The notes: generated by a model from the letters alone, not told the origin. Positions 52,545 to 61,595 are shown, counted from the stretch's first letter. The stretch: DNA of 64,000 nt from DASXHY01 sp035552155 (GCA_035552155.1 DASZLX010000050.1:248001-312000); one strand, 5' to 3'. Made by a program: numbers and translations.

Positions 52545-52553
52545 GTGACTTGT

Positions 52554-53546
52554 TCAAGAAGCCGATACTGCCTTCACCGTCGCTTCGAGGCTCGCTGCAT
52601 CCGCCACATTGAGCATTTGTGCACTCTTATCAATCCGTTTCATGAATCCGCTGAGAGCGGTGCCGGGGCCGAGTTCGATAAAGCGGGTGAAGCCTTGCGT
52701 GAGGAGAAAGCGCATCGATTTTTCCCAGATCACGGATGAGGTCACTTGTTCGACTAGGCGCGCTTTGATCTCAGACGGGTCACCATGCGGCTCTGCGTTG
52801 ACGTTTGAAATCACAGGCACGCTCGGCGCGGATAAATTAAGTTTGGCCAGTTCAGCGTAGAGTTTCGGTTGGGCGCCGGCCATGAGCGGTGAGTGATACG
52901 CGCCCGCGACGGGGAGGGGAATCGCGCGTTTTGCGCCTTTGGCTTTGGCGAGTTCGACGGCTTTGGAAATTTTTTCGGCTTCGCCGGAAATGACGAGCTG
53001 GCCGGGGCAATTCAAATTCGCCAGCACCACTCCGGCTTCCCTGCAAACTTCGCGCGTGGGCGCTTCGTCCAAACCAATGACGGCGGCCATGCCTCCGTGC
53101 GTGGCATCGCAGGCTTCCTGCATGAATTTTCCGCGCTGGCGAACGATTCGGAGACCGTCTTCGAAACTCATCACGCCTGCCGCGGTGAGGGCGGTGAATT
53201 CGCCGAGAGAAAGTCCAGCGGTGGCTTTATAGTCCAAAGTCCCACGTCCAAAGTCCAAAGTGGCGGCCGTTCCGGGACTTTCGACGTTAGACTTTAGACT
53301 TTGGACTCTTTCCTTGAGCAATTGAAACGCCACCCAGCTCACCAGGAAAATTGCCGGCTGCGCATTTTCGGTCTTGGTCAGTTCGCTCTCGGGTCCGTTG
53401 AAACAAATCGAAGCCAGGTCATAGCCCAAGGCAGCGTTGGCGCGGTCAAACCACGTCTTGGCGGTCGGAAATTGTTCGGCCAGATCTTTTCCCATGCCCA
53501 CGACCTGCGCGCCCTGGCCGGCGAATAACAATGCGGTTTTGCTCAT
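52554..53546 (-). CDS. fabD: malonyl-CoA:ACP transacylase, with an internal insertion
   Basis: Transfers malonyl from CoA to ACP for fatty-acid synthesis. The 330-residue product has LLFAGQGAQVVGMGKDLAE, the nucleophile Ser in GLSLGEFTAL, Arg in RGKFMQEA, His in PVAGAYHSPLM, and ELGPGTALSGFMKRI near the C-terminus. Between the helix FQLLKE and ATAGLSLGEF, where the family has a turn of a few residues, there are about 25 extra residues (RVQSLKSNVESPGTAATLDF and onward). They are encoded by short CCAAAGTC-type repeats at 53231-53310. Confidence 0.94.
   Translation of the reverse strand: MSKTALLFAGQGAQVVGMGKDLAEQFPTAKTWFDRANAALGYDLASICFNGPESELTKTENAQPAIFLVSWVAFQLLKERVQSLKSNVESPGTAATLDFGRGTLDYKATAGLSLGEFTALTAAGVMSFEDGLRIVRQRGKFMQEACDATHGGMAAVIGLDEAPTREVCREAGVVLANLNCPGQLVISGEAEKISKAVELAKAKGAKRAIPLPVAGAYHSPLMAGAQPKLYAELAKLNLSAPSVPVISNVNAEPHGDPSEIKARLVEQVTSSVIWEKSMRFLLTQGFTRFIELGPGTALSGFMKRIDKSAQMLNVADAASLEATVKAVSAS
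53231..53310. repeat. (A)GTCCAAAGT-type repeat block inside fabD
   Basis: The block contains AGTCCAAAGTCC, CGTCCAAAGTCCAAAG, and on the other side TAGACTTTAGACTTTGGACT. These are direct and inverted copies of a GTC(C/T)AAAG unit flanking a GC-rich centre. It sits exactly where FabD is normally continuous and keeps the frame. Confidence 0.75.
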
Positions 53547-53687
53547 AACGGTGGGAACTAATCACGATTTGCGTCGCAAAGAAATAAGAATTTGATGAAC
53601 GGAGATGCCGCCGCTGGCTGTGGTTCGACGATCTGTGCGTGTCGCAGGTATCCGATGAAAAGGGAGTGTCACGGTTGCATCAAGGCC

Positions 53688-53714
53688 GGCGCGCGCGGAG
53701 CGACGCGCCCCACC
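53688..53714 (+). repeat. GGCGCGC-family interspersed repeat, copy 4
   Basis: GGCGCGCGCGGAG, CGACGCGCC, CCACC. It is in the 203-bp gap between fabD and the ROK kinase gene, which contains no other feature. Confidence 0.8.
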
Positions 53715-53749
53715 CATCTGCACATAATTTTATTTGAGTCCCTAAATGC

Positions 53750-54790
53750 TCAACCTCGCCGATGGCTATATAGCGCCGCGAGTGCGCCGCCGATGGCCTG
53801 GGATGAGTCGCCGAGGACGGCGGGTACAATCCGAATTGTTCCGCGTTGGGCGGGGCAGAAATAGGGTTCAGCGGCTTCGCGAATCAAACGCAGGTAGCGT
53901 TCACGGAATCCCGGGGTGGTCGCTTCCGTGTCCATCAATCCGCCGCCGATGATGACGATGCCGGGATCCAGCGCCATGGTGAGGTTTGCGATATGGAGGC
54001 CGAGTGCGCGAGCCTGAAAGTCGAAAATTTCCAGCGCCAACGGATCGCCTTTTTGCGCGCGGCTGCGGAGCGAAAGAACTTTTTCCTTGGTCGTGCCGGG
54101 GGCGGTGGCCAGTTCGTGGTCGGGATATTTTTGGAGTTTTTCCGCTAGCAAATAAGGCAGGCCGGAAATGGTCGTGTAAGCCTCAAAACAACCCCAGTCG
54201 CGCCCACAGCCGCAGGGGAATGGTTTCACGCCGAGCAACTGCAGGGGCGCGGGCATGTGCGCGCCTTCCATACCGGCGAGCGTATCACCATCAAGCGGCA
54301 GGCCGTTTCGATCGATGAACGCGCAACCGAGGCCGGAGCCGGGCATGAGCATGAGGACGGAGCTTTTGTTGTTGTGCCGCGCGTAACGCGCCTCCGCGAC
54401 GCCGCCGAAACGGCCGTCATTGCCGACGATTAACGGCAGCGGTCGGCCGGCGGCAACGGCGAGCGCCGCGCTGTAGGTGGAGTGGACATCCCAGCCGGCG
54501 AAACTCAGCGGCAAATTTGCCGAACGGTCCAGGACGCCATAACGCTGGTACGGTCCGGGAATCGCCAGGCCCACGCCTTTTACCTGTGGCCAGGTGAGGC
54601 CGTTATCTTTCAGGAAAATATCGATGGATTCGATCCAGCCAGCGATGACGGCGTCGGTGCCGTTCTGCGCGTTGGTGGGGCGTTGAAATAATTTGGTCGA
54701 GACGGGCTCCTCGTTTTCCCAAACTGCGTTGATCTTGGAAGTGGTCGCACCACTGTCGGTGCCGATGAAGATGAAGTTATTCGTGCTCAT
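53750..54790 (-). CDS. ROK-family sugar kinase
   Basis: A 346-residue ASKHA kinase. The N-terminal phosphate loop is FIGTDSGATTSKINAVW. LAIPGPYQRYGVLD and VGNDGRFGGVAEARYA follow. SVLMLMPGSGLGCAFID is a variant of the ROK GTGIGGG region. The zinc motif is CGCGRDWGCFEAY, and GIVIIGGGLMD lies near the C-terminus. It probably phosphorylates glucose or another hexose; the substrate cannot be set from sequence. It may connect with the GH3 glucosidase at 20940. ATG 54790 starts the conserved domain, and the longer upstream frame is antisense shadow. Confidence 0.9.
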   Translation of the reverse strand: MSTNNFIFIGTDSGATTSKINAVWENEEPVSTKLFQRPTNAQNGTDAVIAGWIESIDIFLKDNGLTWPQVKGVGLAIPGPYQRYGVLDRSANLPLSFAGWDVHSTYSAALAVAAGRPLPLIVGNDGRFGGVAEARYARHNNKSSVLMLMPGSGLGCAFIDRNGLPLDGDTLAGMEGAHMPAPLQLLGVKPFPCGCGRDWGCFEAYTTISGLPYLLAEKLQKYPDHELATAPGTTKEKVLSLRSRAQKGDPLALEIFDFQARALGLHIANLTMALDPGIVIIGGGLMDTEATTPGFRERYLRLIREAAEPYFCPAQRGTIRIVPAVLGDSSQAIGGALAALYSHRRG

Positions 54791-54958
54791 GTTTCGGCGG
54801 ATGCTTTGCCGCCGCCGCATGATTGTGTTTGGAGCGGCGAAAAAATGAAAGTCAGGAATGCGCGGGCCGCCGGCGCCTCTCTTGGTTTGTGAGGATGACA
54901 GCCTTTGACTGGGAACAGATGAATTGCTATAAATCACCGGCTTCCCCGTACCTGACTT

Positions 54959-55759
54959 ATGCAACTGGATTCCAAATTGAATCGGAGCGGTCTGGTGGCG
55001 ACTTACATTGGCGGGCCGACCGTCTTGTTCAAATGGGATGGCTTGCGATTGCTGACCGATCCGACGTTTGACCCGCCGGGCACGGATTACGCGTTGAAGA
55101 ATTACACGCTCAGGAAACGCGAAGGGCCGGCCATTCCTCAAGATAAACTTGGGCGCATCGACGCCGTGCTTTTGAGTCACGATCATCATTTTGATAATCT
55201 GGACCGTGCAGGCCGGGCAATCCTGACCGGGGCTGAGAAGGTGTTCACCACGGAAATCGGAGCCCAGCGTTTGGGCGGGCGGGCCATCGGGCTGGCGCGC
55301 TGGCAAAGCGTGGAAATACCGGGACGCGACGGTCGCAAGTTGCGAATTACCGGCACGCCCGCGCGGCATGGTCCCGTGAATGGCGATCGTGGGCCGGTCA
55401 CGGGGTTTGTTTTGAATTTTACCGATGCGCCGGTTGATTGTGTCTATATCTCCGGCGACACAGTTTGGTTTGAGGGGATTGAAGAAGTGGCGCGACGCTT
55501 CAGGGTCACGACGGCAGTGTTGTTCATGGGCGCGGCGGTGATTCCGCAGGCGGGACCGGCGCATTTAACCATGACTGCGGAGGAAGGTGTGTTTGCCGCC
55601 CGGGTTTTTGGCCATGCGAGGATCGTGCCGCTGCACTGTTCGGGTTGGGCGCACTTGACGGAATCGCGCGCCGATATTCAACGTGTGTTTGCCGCAGCAT
55701 CCCAACAGGCGCGGTTGTGCTGGCTGGAACCGGGAGTGGCCAAGATATTCAAATGTTAG
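54959..55759 (+). CDS. MBL-fold metal-dependent hydrolase (UlaG-like)
   Basis: A 266-residue metallo-beta-lactamase-fold protein. It starts GLVATYIGGPTVLFKWDGLRLLTDPTFD. The metal site includes LLSHDHHFDNLD (HxHxxDH-like, with Asn at the last position), an internal His in TPARHGP, the Asp in YISGDTVWF and a late His in IVPLHCSGWAHL. This is the UlaG/RNase-Z-like branch, acting on phosphodiesters or lactones; the substrate is unknown. It is divergent from the ROK kinase across 168 bp. Confidence 0.88.
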   Translation: MQLDSKLNRSGLVATYIGGPTVLFKWDGLRLLTDPTFDPPGTDYALKNYTLRKREGPAIPQDKLGRIDAVLLSHDHHFDNLDRAGRAILTGAEKVFTTEIGAQRLGGRAIGLARWQSVEIPGRDGRKLRITGTPARHGPVNGDRGPVTGFVLNFTDAPVDCVYISGDTVWFEGIEEVARRFRVTTAVLFMGAAVIPQAGPAHLTMTAEEGVFAARVFGHARIVPLHCSGWAHLTESRADIQRVFAAASQQARLCWLEPGVAKIFKC

Positions 55760-55991
55760 GCGGCGTTTGATCTACTGCGTGGAATTACGGTCCTTCCAAA
55801 ATCCTCCTCATAATCCCTCCTCGAATGCGGAAAAAATCGAGGATGAGAAGGAGAGTCTGGTGTCTTCGATTGGCAGGTTTGGAGAAATTACCCCATGGCG
55901 AGGCGCGCGGCGGTGGACGAATTTTTGTTCGGGTCGCAGCCATTATGAGCGGGCGCTGGGGATGCTTAAAAAACTAATCGAGGAAAAACAT

Positions 55992-56468
55992 ATGCTGAAA
56001 GTAACTCTTAAAAATCTACTCTGGATCGCCTTGCCGCTGAGCTTGGCTGTGGGATGCGCCGAGAATCGTCCGGAGACGACGGCGGCTTATTCGTCCTCGC
56101 CGGACGTGGCGCTGGCGCCGACTTCCGCGCGGCCGGAACAACACATTTACAACAGCGGTGACGCCACCGTTGATCAATCCACCGTGACGGCAAGCCAGCC
56201 ACCTGGCGGAGCCAGTCCGGCCAGCTGGGCAGTGGCCCAGGAAATCCAACAAAAATTGACCTCCGACCCCACGCTCGCGCCCTTGGGCAGTTCATTGATC
56301 GCCAACGTGGGCAAGGATGGAGTGGTAACGGTCCACGGAACCGTGGGCAGCCGCTCTGAAGAACAGCGGGTGTGCGACACGATATCTGCCTTGCCGGGCG
56401 TGCAGGGGGTCAACAATCAGTTGAGCGTGGGATCAACATTCAACACCGGCCGGCTCCAGATGCAATAG
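55992..56468 (+). CDS. BON-domain lipoprotein
   Basis: A 158-residue lipoprotein. The signal is LLWIALPLSLAVGC with lipobox LAVGC (Cys about residue 19). A low-complexity linker follows, then a BON domain: AVAQEIQQKLTSDPTLAPLGSSLIANVGKDGVVTVHGTVGSRSEEQ..CDTISALPGVQGVNNQLSV (about 80-150). BON domains bind phospholipid or periplasmic partners under envelope stress. ATG 55992 has GAGGAAAA upstream; an ATG at 55962 is also in frame. It converges with the LtaS-like gene with 2 bp between stop codons. The 230 bp before it hold nothing recognisable. Confidence 0.88.
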   Translation: MLKVTLKNLLWIALPLSLAVGCAENRPETTAAYSSSPDVALAPTSARPEQHIYNSGDATVDQSTVTASQPPGGASPASWAVAQEIQQKLTSDPTLAPLGSSLIANVGKDGVVTVHGTVGSRSEEQRVCDTISALPGVQGVNNQLSVGSTFNTGRLQMQ

Positions 56469-56470
56469 AG

Positions 56471-58690
56471 TCAGTGTGCGCTGGTGAGCGGCCGGGCGGC
56501 TGGCGAATTTGTGCCAGCCGCCCGGCTGCGGGGGGCGTTGTCAATTCGATAACGGTCGTGCATGTAGAGGTCATCGGCGACCTGGTAAACGGCAATGGCG
56601 TTGGTTTCGATTTCGCGATCCGCTCTCTTCACATTTGACAAGAGTTCCATATTGGAAACTTTAGGATCGCCGGAATAAAATTCCTCCGTTTTTTGCAGGC
56701 CTAAAACCACCAGGCGTTGTTGTTCCATGATGCCGATGTCACGGTTGTGGTTGATAAACACGCGGCCGTCCTCCGGTTTTTCCTTCAACAAATCGCGGCC
56801 AAAAAACATGGTGTCATACGGACGGCCAATCATTCCCAGCACGGTGGGAGCGACGTCCAGCGAGCAGCCGAGCTGTCCGAATCGGGCCGGTGATTTCGCC
56901 ACGGAGGGCCCGAGAATCACCAGCGGGATTTCGTAGGAAAAAATCGGGATGCTCTGGCTGCCGTACACGCGTGCGCCATGATCGGCCACCACCACGAAGA
57001 CGGTGTTGGTCCAGAAGGCTTCTTTTTTCGCGGCCTGGAAAAATTGGCCTAGGCACCAATCGGAATATTTTACCACGTTATTGCGTGTGCCTCCCGGTTT
57101 GGATAAGCCGACCTTTCTCAGGAAGCTGCGCCAGGGACTTAACTTGTGCTTTGGATTGTTGCCTATGGGATCTTCCGGAATTCGTCCGGTGGGATACAAA
57201 TACGGTTTGTGATTCGAAACTGACATGACAGCGCCTAGAAACGGTTTACCGGTTTCGTTCAGGGCATGAAATTCCTTGATCGCACGTGCGAAGACTTCTT
57301 CGTCGCTCACTCCCCAAATCGTTTCAAAATTAGGATGCGGAAAATCATCGTTGAACGGAGGGTTGTGTTCGAGGAAACGGTCCCAGCCGTTGTTTAACGC
57401 GTAGGATTTCATGCTGTCGAACATGCCGCGTCCGCCGTAGAAGAAAATGGTGTTGTAACCGTCGCGCTTGAGAACGCGGGCAATGGTTTCGATATTTCCG
57501 GAGTGATCGCGTTTCACGACGGAGTCGCCGGGCAACGGCGGGAAGGATGAAAACACGCCTTCAAAGCCGCGCACGGTGCGGTTGCCTGAAGCGTAGATAT
57601 TGGTGAACAACAATCCTTCGTTGGTCGCCAGATTGTCCATTTCCGGGGTGAGCGTGTTAGTGCGGCCCAGACAACCCCAGAATTCCGACCCGAAACTCTC
57701 TTCCAGCAAAATGACGACGTTGAGTTTGGGTTTCGAGGAATCCCCCGCGATGTGGCGCAGGATGGAATTGGTCTGGGTGGTCATGTCGGCCCCGGGCACC
57801 GTGAGTAATTTCCGCACGCGCCGATACGCCTCGTTTTTGTTCATCGTGAGATAATAGGCGCCGTAATCCAGGTCGCGGGTCAACGCAGCGTTGGCAAAAG
57901 ACATCTGCCCGTTGTTGGCGATTTCATTGAGCGTGCGATTGGGACTGAAATGCGTTCCGGCGACGCTGGAGGTGATCCAATCGAGGACCGAGCTCCAATC
58001 GCGGTTGGCCATGTCGGCGAAAACGGTGAACTGGGGATTAAAGGTGACCCAAACGCCGATAAACAGCACGCAGGCGATGGCGAATTGCCCGAAGCGAAAG
58101 CGCGCGCGTACCGGTTGGAACCACATCTGCCGAAAATAAAACAGCGCCGCCACGAGCCAGGCCACGGCGATGGCGACGCAAACGAGCACGATGAGCACGA
58201 CGGGATAGGATTCCCAAATGTTGCCCGCGACTTCCTTAGGGGCGACCAGATAATCGACGGCCACTGTGTTGAAGCGGGATTTAAATTCGTCGAAAAAATA
58301 ATATTCGACGAAGAGCAAAAACACTTCGACGGTCCAGAACAGGAAAAATCCGAACACAAAAAGTATCCTGTGCGGCCAGGCGCTGAACCAGCGCGCCGGG
58401 AAAATCCAAATCCAAAAAAGCAGCGGCAGTGTCATGCCGAGGGCCACGAGGAAATCCTGGTGAAAGCCGATGAGAAAAATTTCGACGGCGCTCCCCATCG
58501 CGTGCGGCTCATGAAGTCCGTATTTCAGAAATAGCAGAAACCTTAAAAAGGTGAACGCGACCAGCAGGGAAAAGAAAAAGAAAACGGCGAAACCCGAGCG
58601 GGAACGTTTCCACGGAAAATCGTCCGGCGAAAGTTCCGTGGCCGCCCAGGGGTTCTCGCCAGAAGGCAAGGGTGATGGTTCAACTGACAC
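56471..58690 (-). CDS. LtaS-like phosphoglycerol transferase / sulfatase-family membrane protein
   Basis: A 739-residue inner-membrane enzyme. Five TM helices lie in the first about 215 residues (FAVFFFFSLLVAFTFLRFLLFL onward). A periplasmic alkaline-phosphatase-superfamily domain follows, with LNVVILLEESFGSEFWGC (metal Glu), the presumed nucleophile Thr in ASGNRTVRGFEGVFSSFPPLP, VSNHKPY and VVADHGARVYG. Relatives transfer phosphoglycerol to lipoteichoic acid or to periplasmic glucans (OpgB type). In a Gram-negative organism the latter, or lipid modification, is more likely. The start is GTG 58690. Confidence 0.9.
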   Translation of the reverse strand: MSVEPSPLPSGENPWAATELSPDDFPWKRSRSGFAVFFFFSLLVAFTFLRFLLFLKYGLHEPHAMGSAVEIFLIGFHQDFLVALGMTLPLLFWIWIFPARWFSAWPHRILFVFGFFLFWTVEVFLLFVEYYFFDEFKSRFNTVAVDYLVAPKEVAGNIWESYPVVLIVLVCVAIAVAWLVAALFYFRQMWFQPVRARFRFGQFAIACVLFIGVWVTFNPQFTVFADMANRDWSSVLDWITSSVAGTHFSPNRTLNEIANNGQMSFANAALTRDLDYGAYYLTMNKNEAYRRVRKLLTVPGADMTTQTNSILRHIAGDSSKPKLNVVILLEESFGSEFWGCLGRTNTLTPEMDNLATNEGLLFTNIYASGNRTVRGFEGVFSSFPPLPGDSVVKRDHSGNIETIARVLKRDGYNTIFFYGGRGMFDSMKSYALNNGWDRFLEHNPPFNDDFPHPNFETIWGVSDEEVFARAIKEFHALNETGKPFLGAVMSVSNHKPYLYPTGRIPEDPIGNNPKHKLSPWRSFLRKVGLSKPGGTRNNVVKYSDWCLGQFFQAAKKEAFWTNTVFVVVADHGARVYGSQSIPIFSYEIPLVILGPSVAKSPARFGQLGCSLDVAPTVLGMIGRPYDTMFFGRDLLKEKPEDGRVFINHNRDIGIMEQQRLVVLGLQKTEEFYSGDPKVSNMELLSNVKRADREIETNAIAVYQVADDLYMHDRYRIDNAPRSRAAGTNSPAARPLTSAH

Positions 58691-58949
58691 AGCTAGATGA
58701 CACTTTCTTTGTTAACTTTGTTCAACTCGAAAATGCGCCGTCCGGCTGTCTCATTCTGAGATACCGCACGGGACACGGTTGCGTTCTCCCGATGACTTTC
58801 CGAGGACGGCATGTTCGTGAATGGATCGTCATTGTTCCGGTTTCGGCTCGAAGAATATTTTTGTTTTTTTTCGGCGCAGGAGGCGCTTTGTCGAGCTCGA
58901 ATTAGGAGCAATTCGCGCGCCCGTTTAAATCAGACAACGGCCACGAAGT
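58691..58949. other. intergenic region, fmt / LtaS-like gene
   Basis: About 260 bp, no ORF of note. A T-rich tract (TTTTTGTTTTTTTTCGGCGC) lies near 58858-58878. On the minus strand it is an A-run, so it is not a terminator for fmt. Confidence 0.4.
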
Positions 58950-59909
58950 TTATGGAGCGCGCGCTCCGACTTTCTGTCCCGTCCGGAGGGGATGGCCGGC
59001 CAGGAATTCAGCGGCGGTCAGGCGGCGTCCGCCTTCCTGCTGCAACGCCAAAATCCGCAGCGCATCCGCGCCGCAGCCGACGATGATCCCGTTTTTATCC
59101 GCCTGCAAAATGGTTCCCGGTTCGCCAGCGCCCTCCGCGACTTCCGCGTCCCAAATTTTCAACAAGTGCGGATGCGGCTGGCCGGGCAAATGCGTGAATG
59201 CGCCCGGCCAGGGGATCATCGCGCGGACACGGTTCAAAATCGTCCGGGCGGGTTGCGTCCAAAGAATTTCACCATCCAGCTTTTTGATTTTGGGCGCGTG
59301 CGTCACGCCTTCGGTCGGTTGGGGATGCGGTTGGATCGCGCCGGAGACAAGACCAGGAATCGTCCCTACCAGTAATTTCGCGCCAATCCCGGCCAGTCGA
59401 TCATGCAGAGTCTGGGAAGTATCCGAGGCTTCAATGGGCGTCCGTTCCTGGGTGAGAATGGCGCCGGTGTCGAGTCCGGCATCCATCTTCATGATGGTGA
59501 CGCCGGTTGCGGAATCGCCGTTCAGAATGGCGTGCTGGATGGGGGCGGCGCCGCGATATTTCGGTAGCAGGGAGGTGTGGACGTTCAGGCAGCCGAAACG
59601 CGGCAAATCCAAAATGGCCTGGGGAAGAATCTGTCCGTACGCGGCCACTGCGATGAGGTCCGGCTGAAGCGCGCCCAATTGTTGAATAAAATTTTCCTCG
59701 CGGGCGCGTGGCGGCTGCAGCACGGGAAAATTTTCCTTTTGCGCCACTTCCTTGACTGCCGACGGTTGCAATTTGAGCCCGCGGCCTTTGGGCTGGTCCG
59801 GTTGCGTGACGACCGCAACGACTTGAAATTCGGGCGTGGCAATCAAGGCCCGCAAACTGGCGGCGGCCAGTTCGGGTGTGCCCATGAAAATGATTCGCAA
59901 CGGAGGCAT
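58950..59909 (-). CDS. fmt: methionyl-tRNA formyltransferase
   Basis: Formylates initiator Met-tRNA using 10-formyl-THF. The 319-residue product has RIIFMGTPELAAASLRAL at the N-terminus and the catalytic region CLNVHTSLLPKYRGAAPIQHAILNGDSATGVTIMKMDAGLDTG, where Asn-His-Asp are the catalytic residues. The C-terminal OB domain follows. No peptide deformylase gene is adjacent, unlike the common def-fmt pair. It lies 63 bp downstream of the adenylate kinase relative on the same strand. Confidence 0.96.
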   Translation of the reverse strand: MPPLRIIFMGTPELAAASLRALIATPEFQVVAVVTQPDQPKGRGLKLQPSAVKEVAQKENFPVLQPPRAREENFIQQLGALQPDLIAVAAYGQILPQAILDLPRFGCLNVHTSLLPKYRGAAPIQHAILNGDSATGVTIMKMDAGLDTGAILTQERTPIEASDTSQTLHDRLAGIGAKLLVGTIPGLVSGAIQPHPQPTEGVTHAPKIKKLDGEILWTQPARTILNRVRAMIPWPGAFTHLPGQPHPHLLKIWDAEVAEGAGEPGTILQADKNGIIVGCGADALRILALQQEGGRRLTAAEFLAGHPLRTGQKVGARAP

Positions 59910-59972
59910 CCTGAAAAACTAAATGACGAATAGCCCGGAGCTCGCTTGGCTCCATCCTCATTCGTCTGCCAC

Positions 59973-60554
59973 CTACACCTTGACGACGTGCTTGAGGATG
60001 TCAAACAGCACCTTGGCGGGCGTCTGGTCGGCGTCGATGCGATGGACGAGATGCTTGCCGTAAAATTTCAGCACGGGCTTGGTTTCCTTTTCGTAGGTCT
60101 TCATGCGGTTGCGTATCACCTCGAGGCTGGCGTCATCGAGCCGGTTTTCCTTGAGCGCGCGGCGTTGCATACGTTGGACGAGGCTGTCCATATCGGTGCT
60201 GCGGAGATAAAAAATGCCGACCACGTTCAGGGTATCGCGCAGCATTTGGGCCTGGTGAACATTACGTGGAATGCCGTCGAGCACGAGCGTGTGCTGGTCC
60301 GGGTTGAAACGGCCGGTCTGAGTGATGTTCTGGATGAATTGCTGCCAGAGTTCGATGGTCGGGTGGTCGGGGACCAACTCGCCGCGGCTGGAATACTCGA
60401 TGAAAACGCGGCCAATTTTGCTGTCGATCGTGAGATTCCGAAAGACATCGCCACAGGCGCAGTGAAAAAAGTTCGGAATGGTGCCGAGGATTTTCCCCTG
60501 CGTTCCCTTGCCGGCGCCGGGCGCGCCGAACAGGAGGATGGTGCGGTATTTCAT
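59973..60554 (-). CDS. adenylate kinase family nucleoside-monophosphate kinase
   Basis: A 193-residue P-loop kinase. The P-loop is LLFGAPGAGKGTQGKIL. The NMP-binding part is CGDVFRNLTIDS, where typical Adk has TGDMLR. LVLDGIPRNVHQAQ corresponds to the GFPR region. RRALKENRLDDASLEVIRNRMKTYEKETKPVLKFY matches the Adk R..RxDD..E motif, and there is no zinc LID, as in short-form kinases. It should phosphorylate AMP or a related NMP. The altered NMP site and lack of the ribosomal-protein neighbourhood suggest a second, specialised copy. Confidence 0.85.
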   Translation of the reverse strand: MKYRTILLFGAPGAGKGTQGKILGTIPNFFHCACGDVFRNLTIDSKIGRVFIEYSSRGELVPDHPTIELWQQFIQNITQTGRFNPDQHTLVLDGIPRNVHQAQMLRDTLNVVGIFYLRSTDMDSLVQRMQRRALKENRLDDASLEVIRNRMKTYEKETKPVLKFYGKHLVHRIDADQTPAKVLFDILKHVVKV

Positions 60555-60611
60555 GCGGGTTTTGAGTTGGGATTCTCTGAGATGGAATTCGTCGCCGCAC
60601 GGGGCGCGGGA

Positions 60612-61595
60612 CTACGGGCTGTCTTTGTGCTTTAATTTTACTTCCTGGATTTCCGTAAACGGAATCATCACTTCCTGGGTGGCGTGGGCGGTGCGGACCT
60701 GGGCGTGAAAGTCGTTGGTGGAAATGCGCGAAATGCGTTCGGCGACATATTCCCCGCGCGCAGCCTTGATGACGAGCACCATGTCCTTGTCAGCATCGCG
60801 GCGGACCACGCCGAAGAAGCCGGAAAATTTGGTTTCAAAGAAGCGGCGGTTGAACGTGAATGCGCCGCGTTGAAAAACCTGCGTGGGCGGCAGTTGCGTA
60901 GCGGCTGCGGGAGCGTCGTGGTGGAGTTTGAGGCCGCCGCTCTCGGTGGGCGTGGCCGGGGCCCCTTCCGGAGTTGCTGCCGGCGTGCCGGGCACGACAA
61001 AGGAGGGAGCTTCAGTGACGGTGGTTTCCGCCTGATACGCTTCCTCTTCCTGGTTGCTGAGCCTTTGGGGCGGAAGCCAGAGGAAGATGATAGGGGATAA
61101 CAATCCCAAGCCGGGCACCGCAGCGAGGCCGCAGACCAGGCCGGGTTGCCGCCGGCGGAACAACGCCACTTCGTAGGCCGCGTAAATAACCGCCCCATAC
61201 AACACCACGATGACGAACAAACCGACCGTTGAGGACAACAGCGCGCCGAACAGCGATCCCGGCGGGGGGCGCTTTAAGCGAGGTGGTTGCGTGACGGAGA
61301 CTTCGGTTTTCTGGATGCGTTGTTCCTCCGTCACTTCGATATTCGGAGTCACGAAAGGCTCCATCTTGGGATCCTTGGCTAGTTTTTTAAGATCGTCCTG
61401 CGAGAATTTCGTCCAGGGCACGGTCTCGGAATAAGTCCCGTCCGGCTGGCGGACGCGCATGCCGTTTTCGTTGGCGGAAATGATATCACCAGCCAGAGTC
61501 GAACCGTCATTAAGTTGAAAAGTGTCTGCGCGAGCGATGCCGGAGAGCAACGCACAAAGCAATAATCCGAGAGCTATAAAACGACGCTGATGCAC
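60612..61595 (-). CDS. hypothetical membrane protein
   Basis: A 327-residue protein. Signal peptide or TM: FIALGLLLCALLSGIARA. A short beta domain (DTFQLNDGSTLAGDIISANENGMRVRQPDGTYSETVPWTKFSQDDL) resembles small SH3-like/'DUF' modules. Two TMs lie at about 120-175 (TVGLFVIVVLYGAVIYAAYEVALF and LVCGLAAVPGLGLLSPIIFLWL). A Pro/Ala/Thr linker precedes a C-terminal beta domain (FTFNRRFFETKFSGFFGVVR). GTG 61595 is chosen because AGGAGA precedes it and the signal peptide follows. It lies between nnrDE and the kinase relative, with no functional clue. Confidence 0.75.
   Translation of the reverse strand: MHQRRFIALGLLLCALLSGIARADTFQLNDGSTLAGDIISANENGMRVRQPDGTYSETVPWTKFSQDDLKKLAKDPKMEPFVTPNIEVTEEQRIQKTEVSVTQPPRLKRPPPGSLFGALLSSTVGLFVIVVLYGAVIYAAYEVALFRRRQPGLVCGLAAVPGLGLLSPIIFLWLPPQRLSNQEEEAYQAETTVTEAPSFVVPGTPAATPEGAPATPTESGGLKLHHDAPAAATQLPPTQVFQRGAFTFNRRFFETKFSGFFGVVRRDADKDMVLVIKAARGEYVAERISRISTNDFHAQVRTAHATQEVMIPFTEIQEVKLKHKDSP

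Noticed and set aside
53750..55564. 604-codon version of the ROK kinase
   Set aside because: The first about 258 codons are antisense to the MBL hydrolase gene; the ROK domain starts at 54790.
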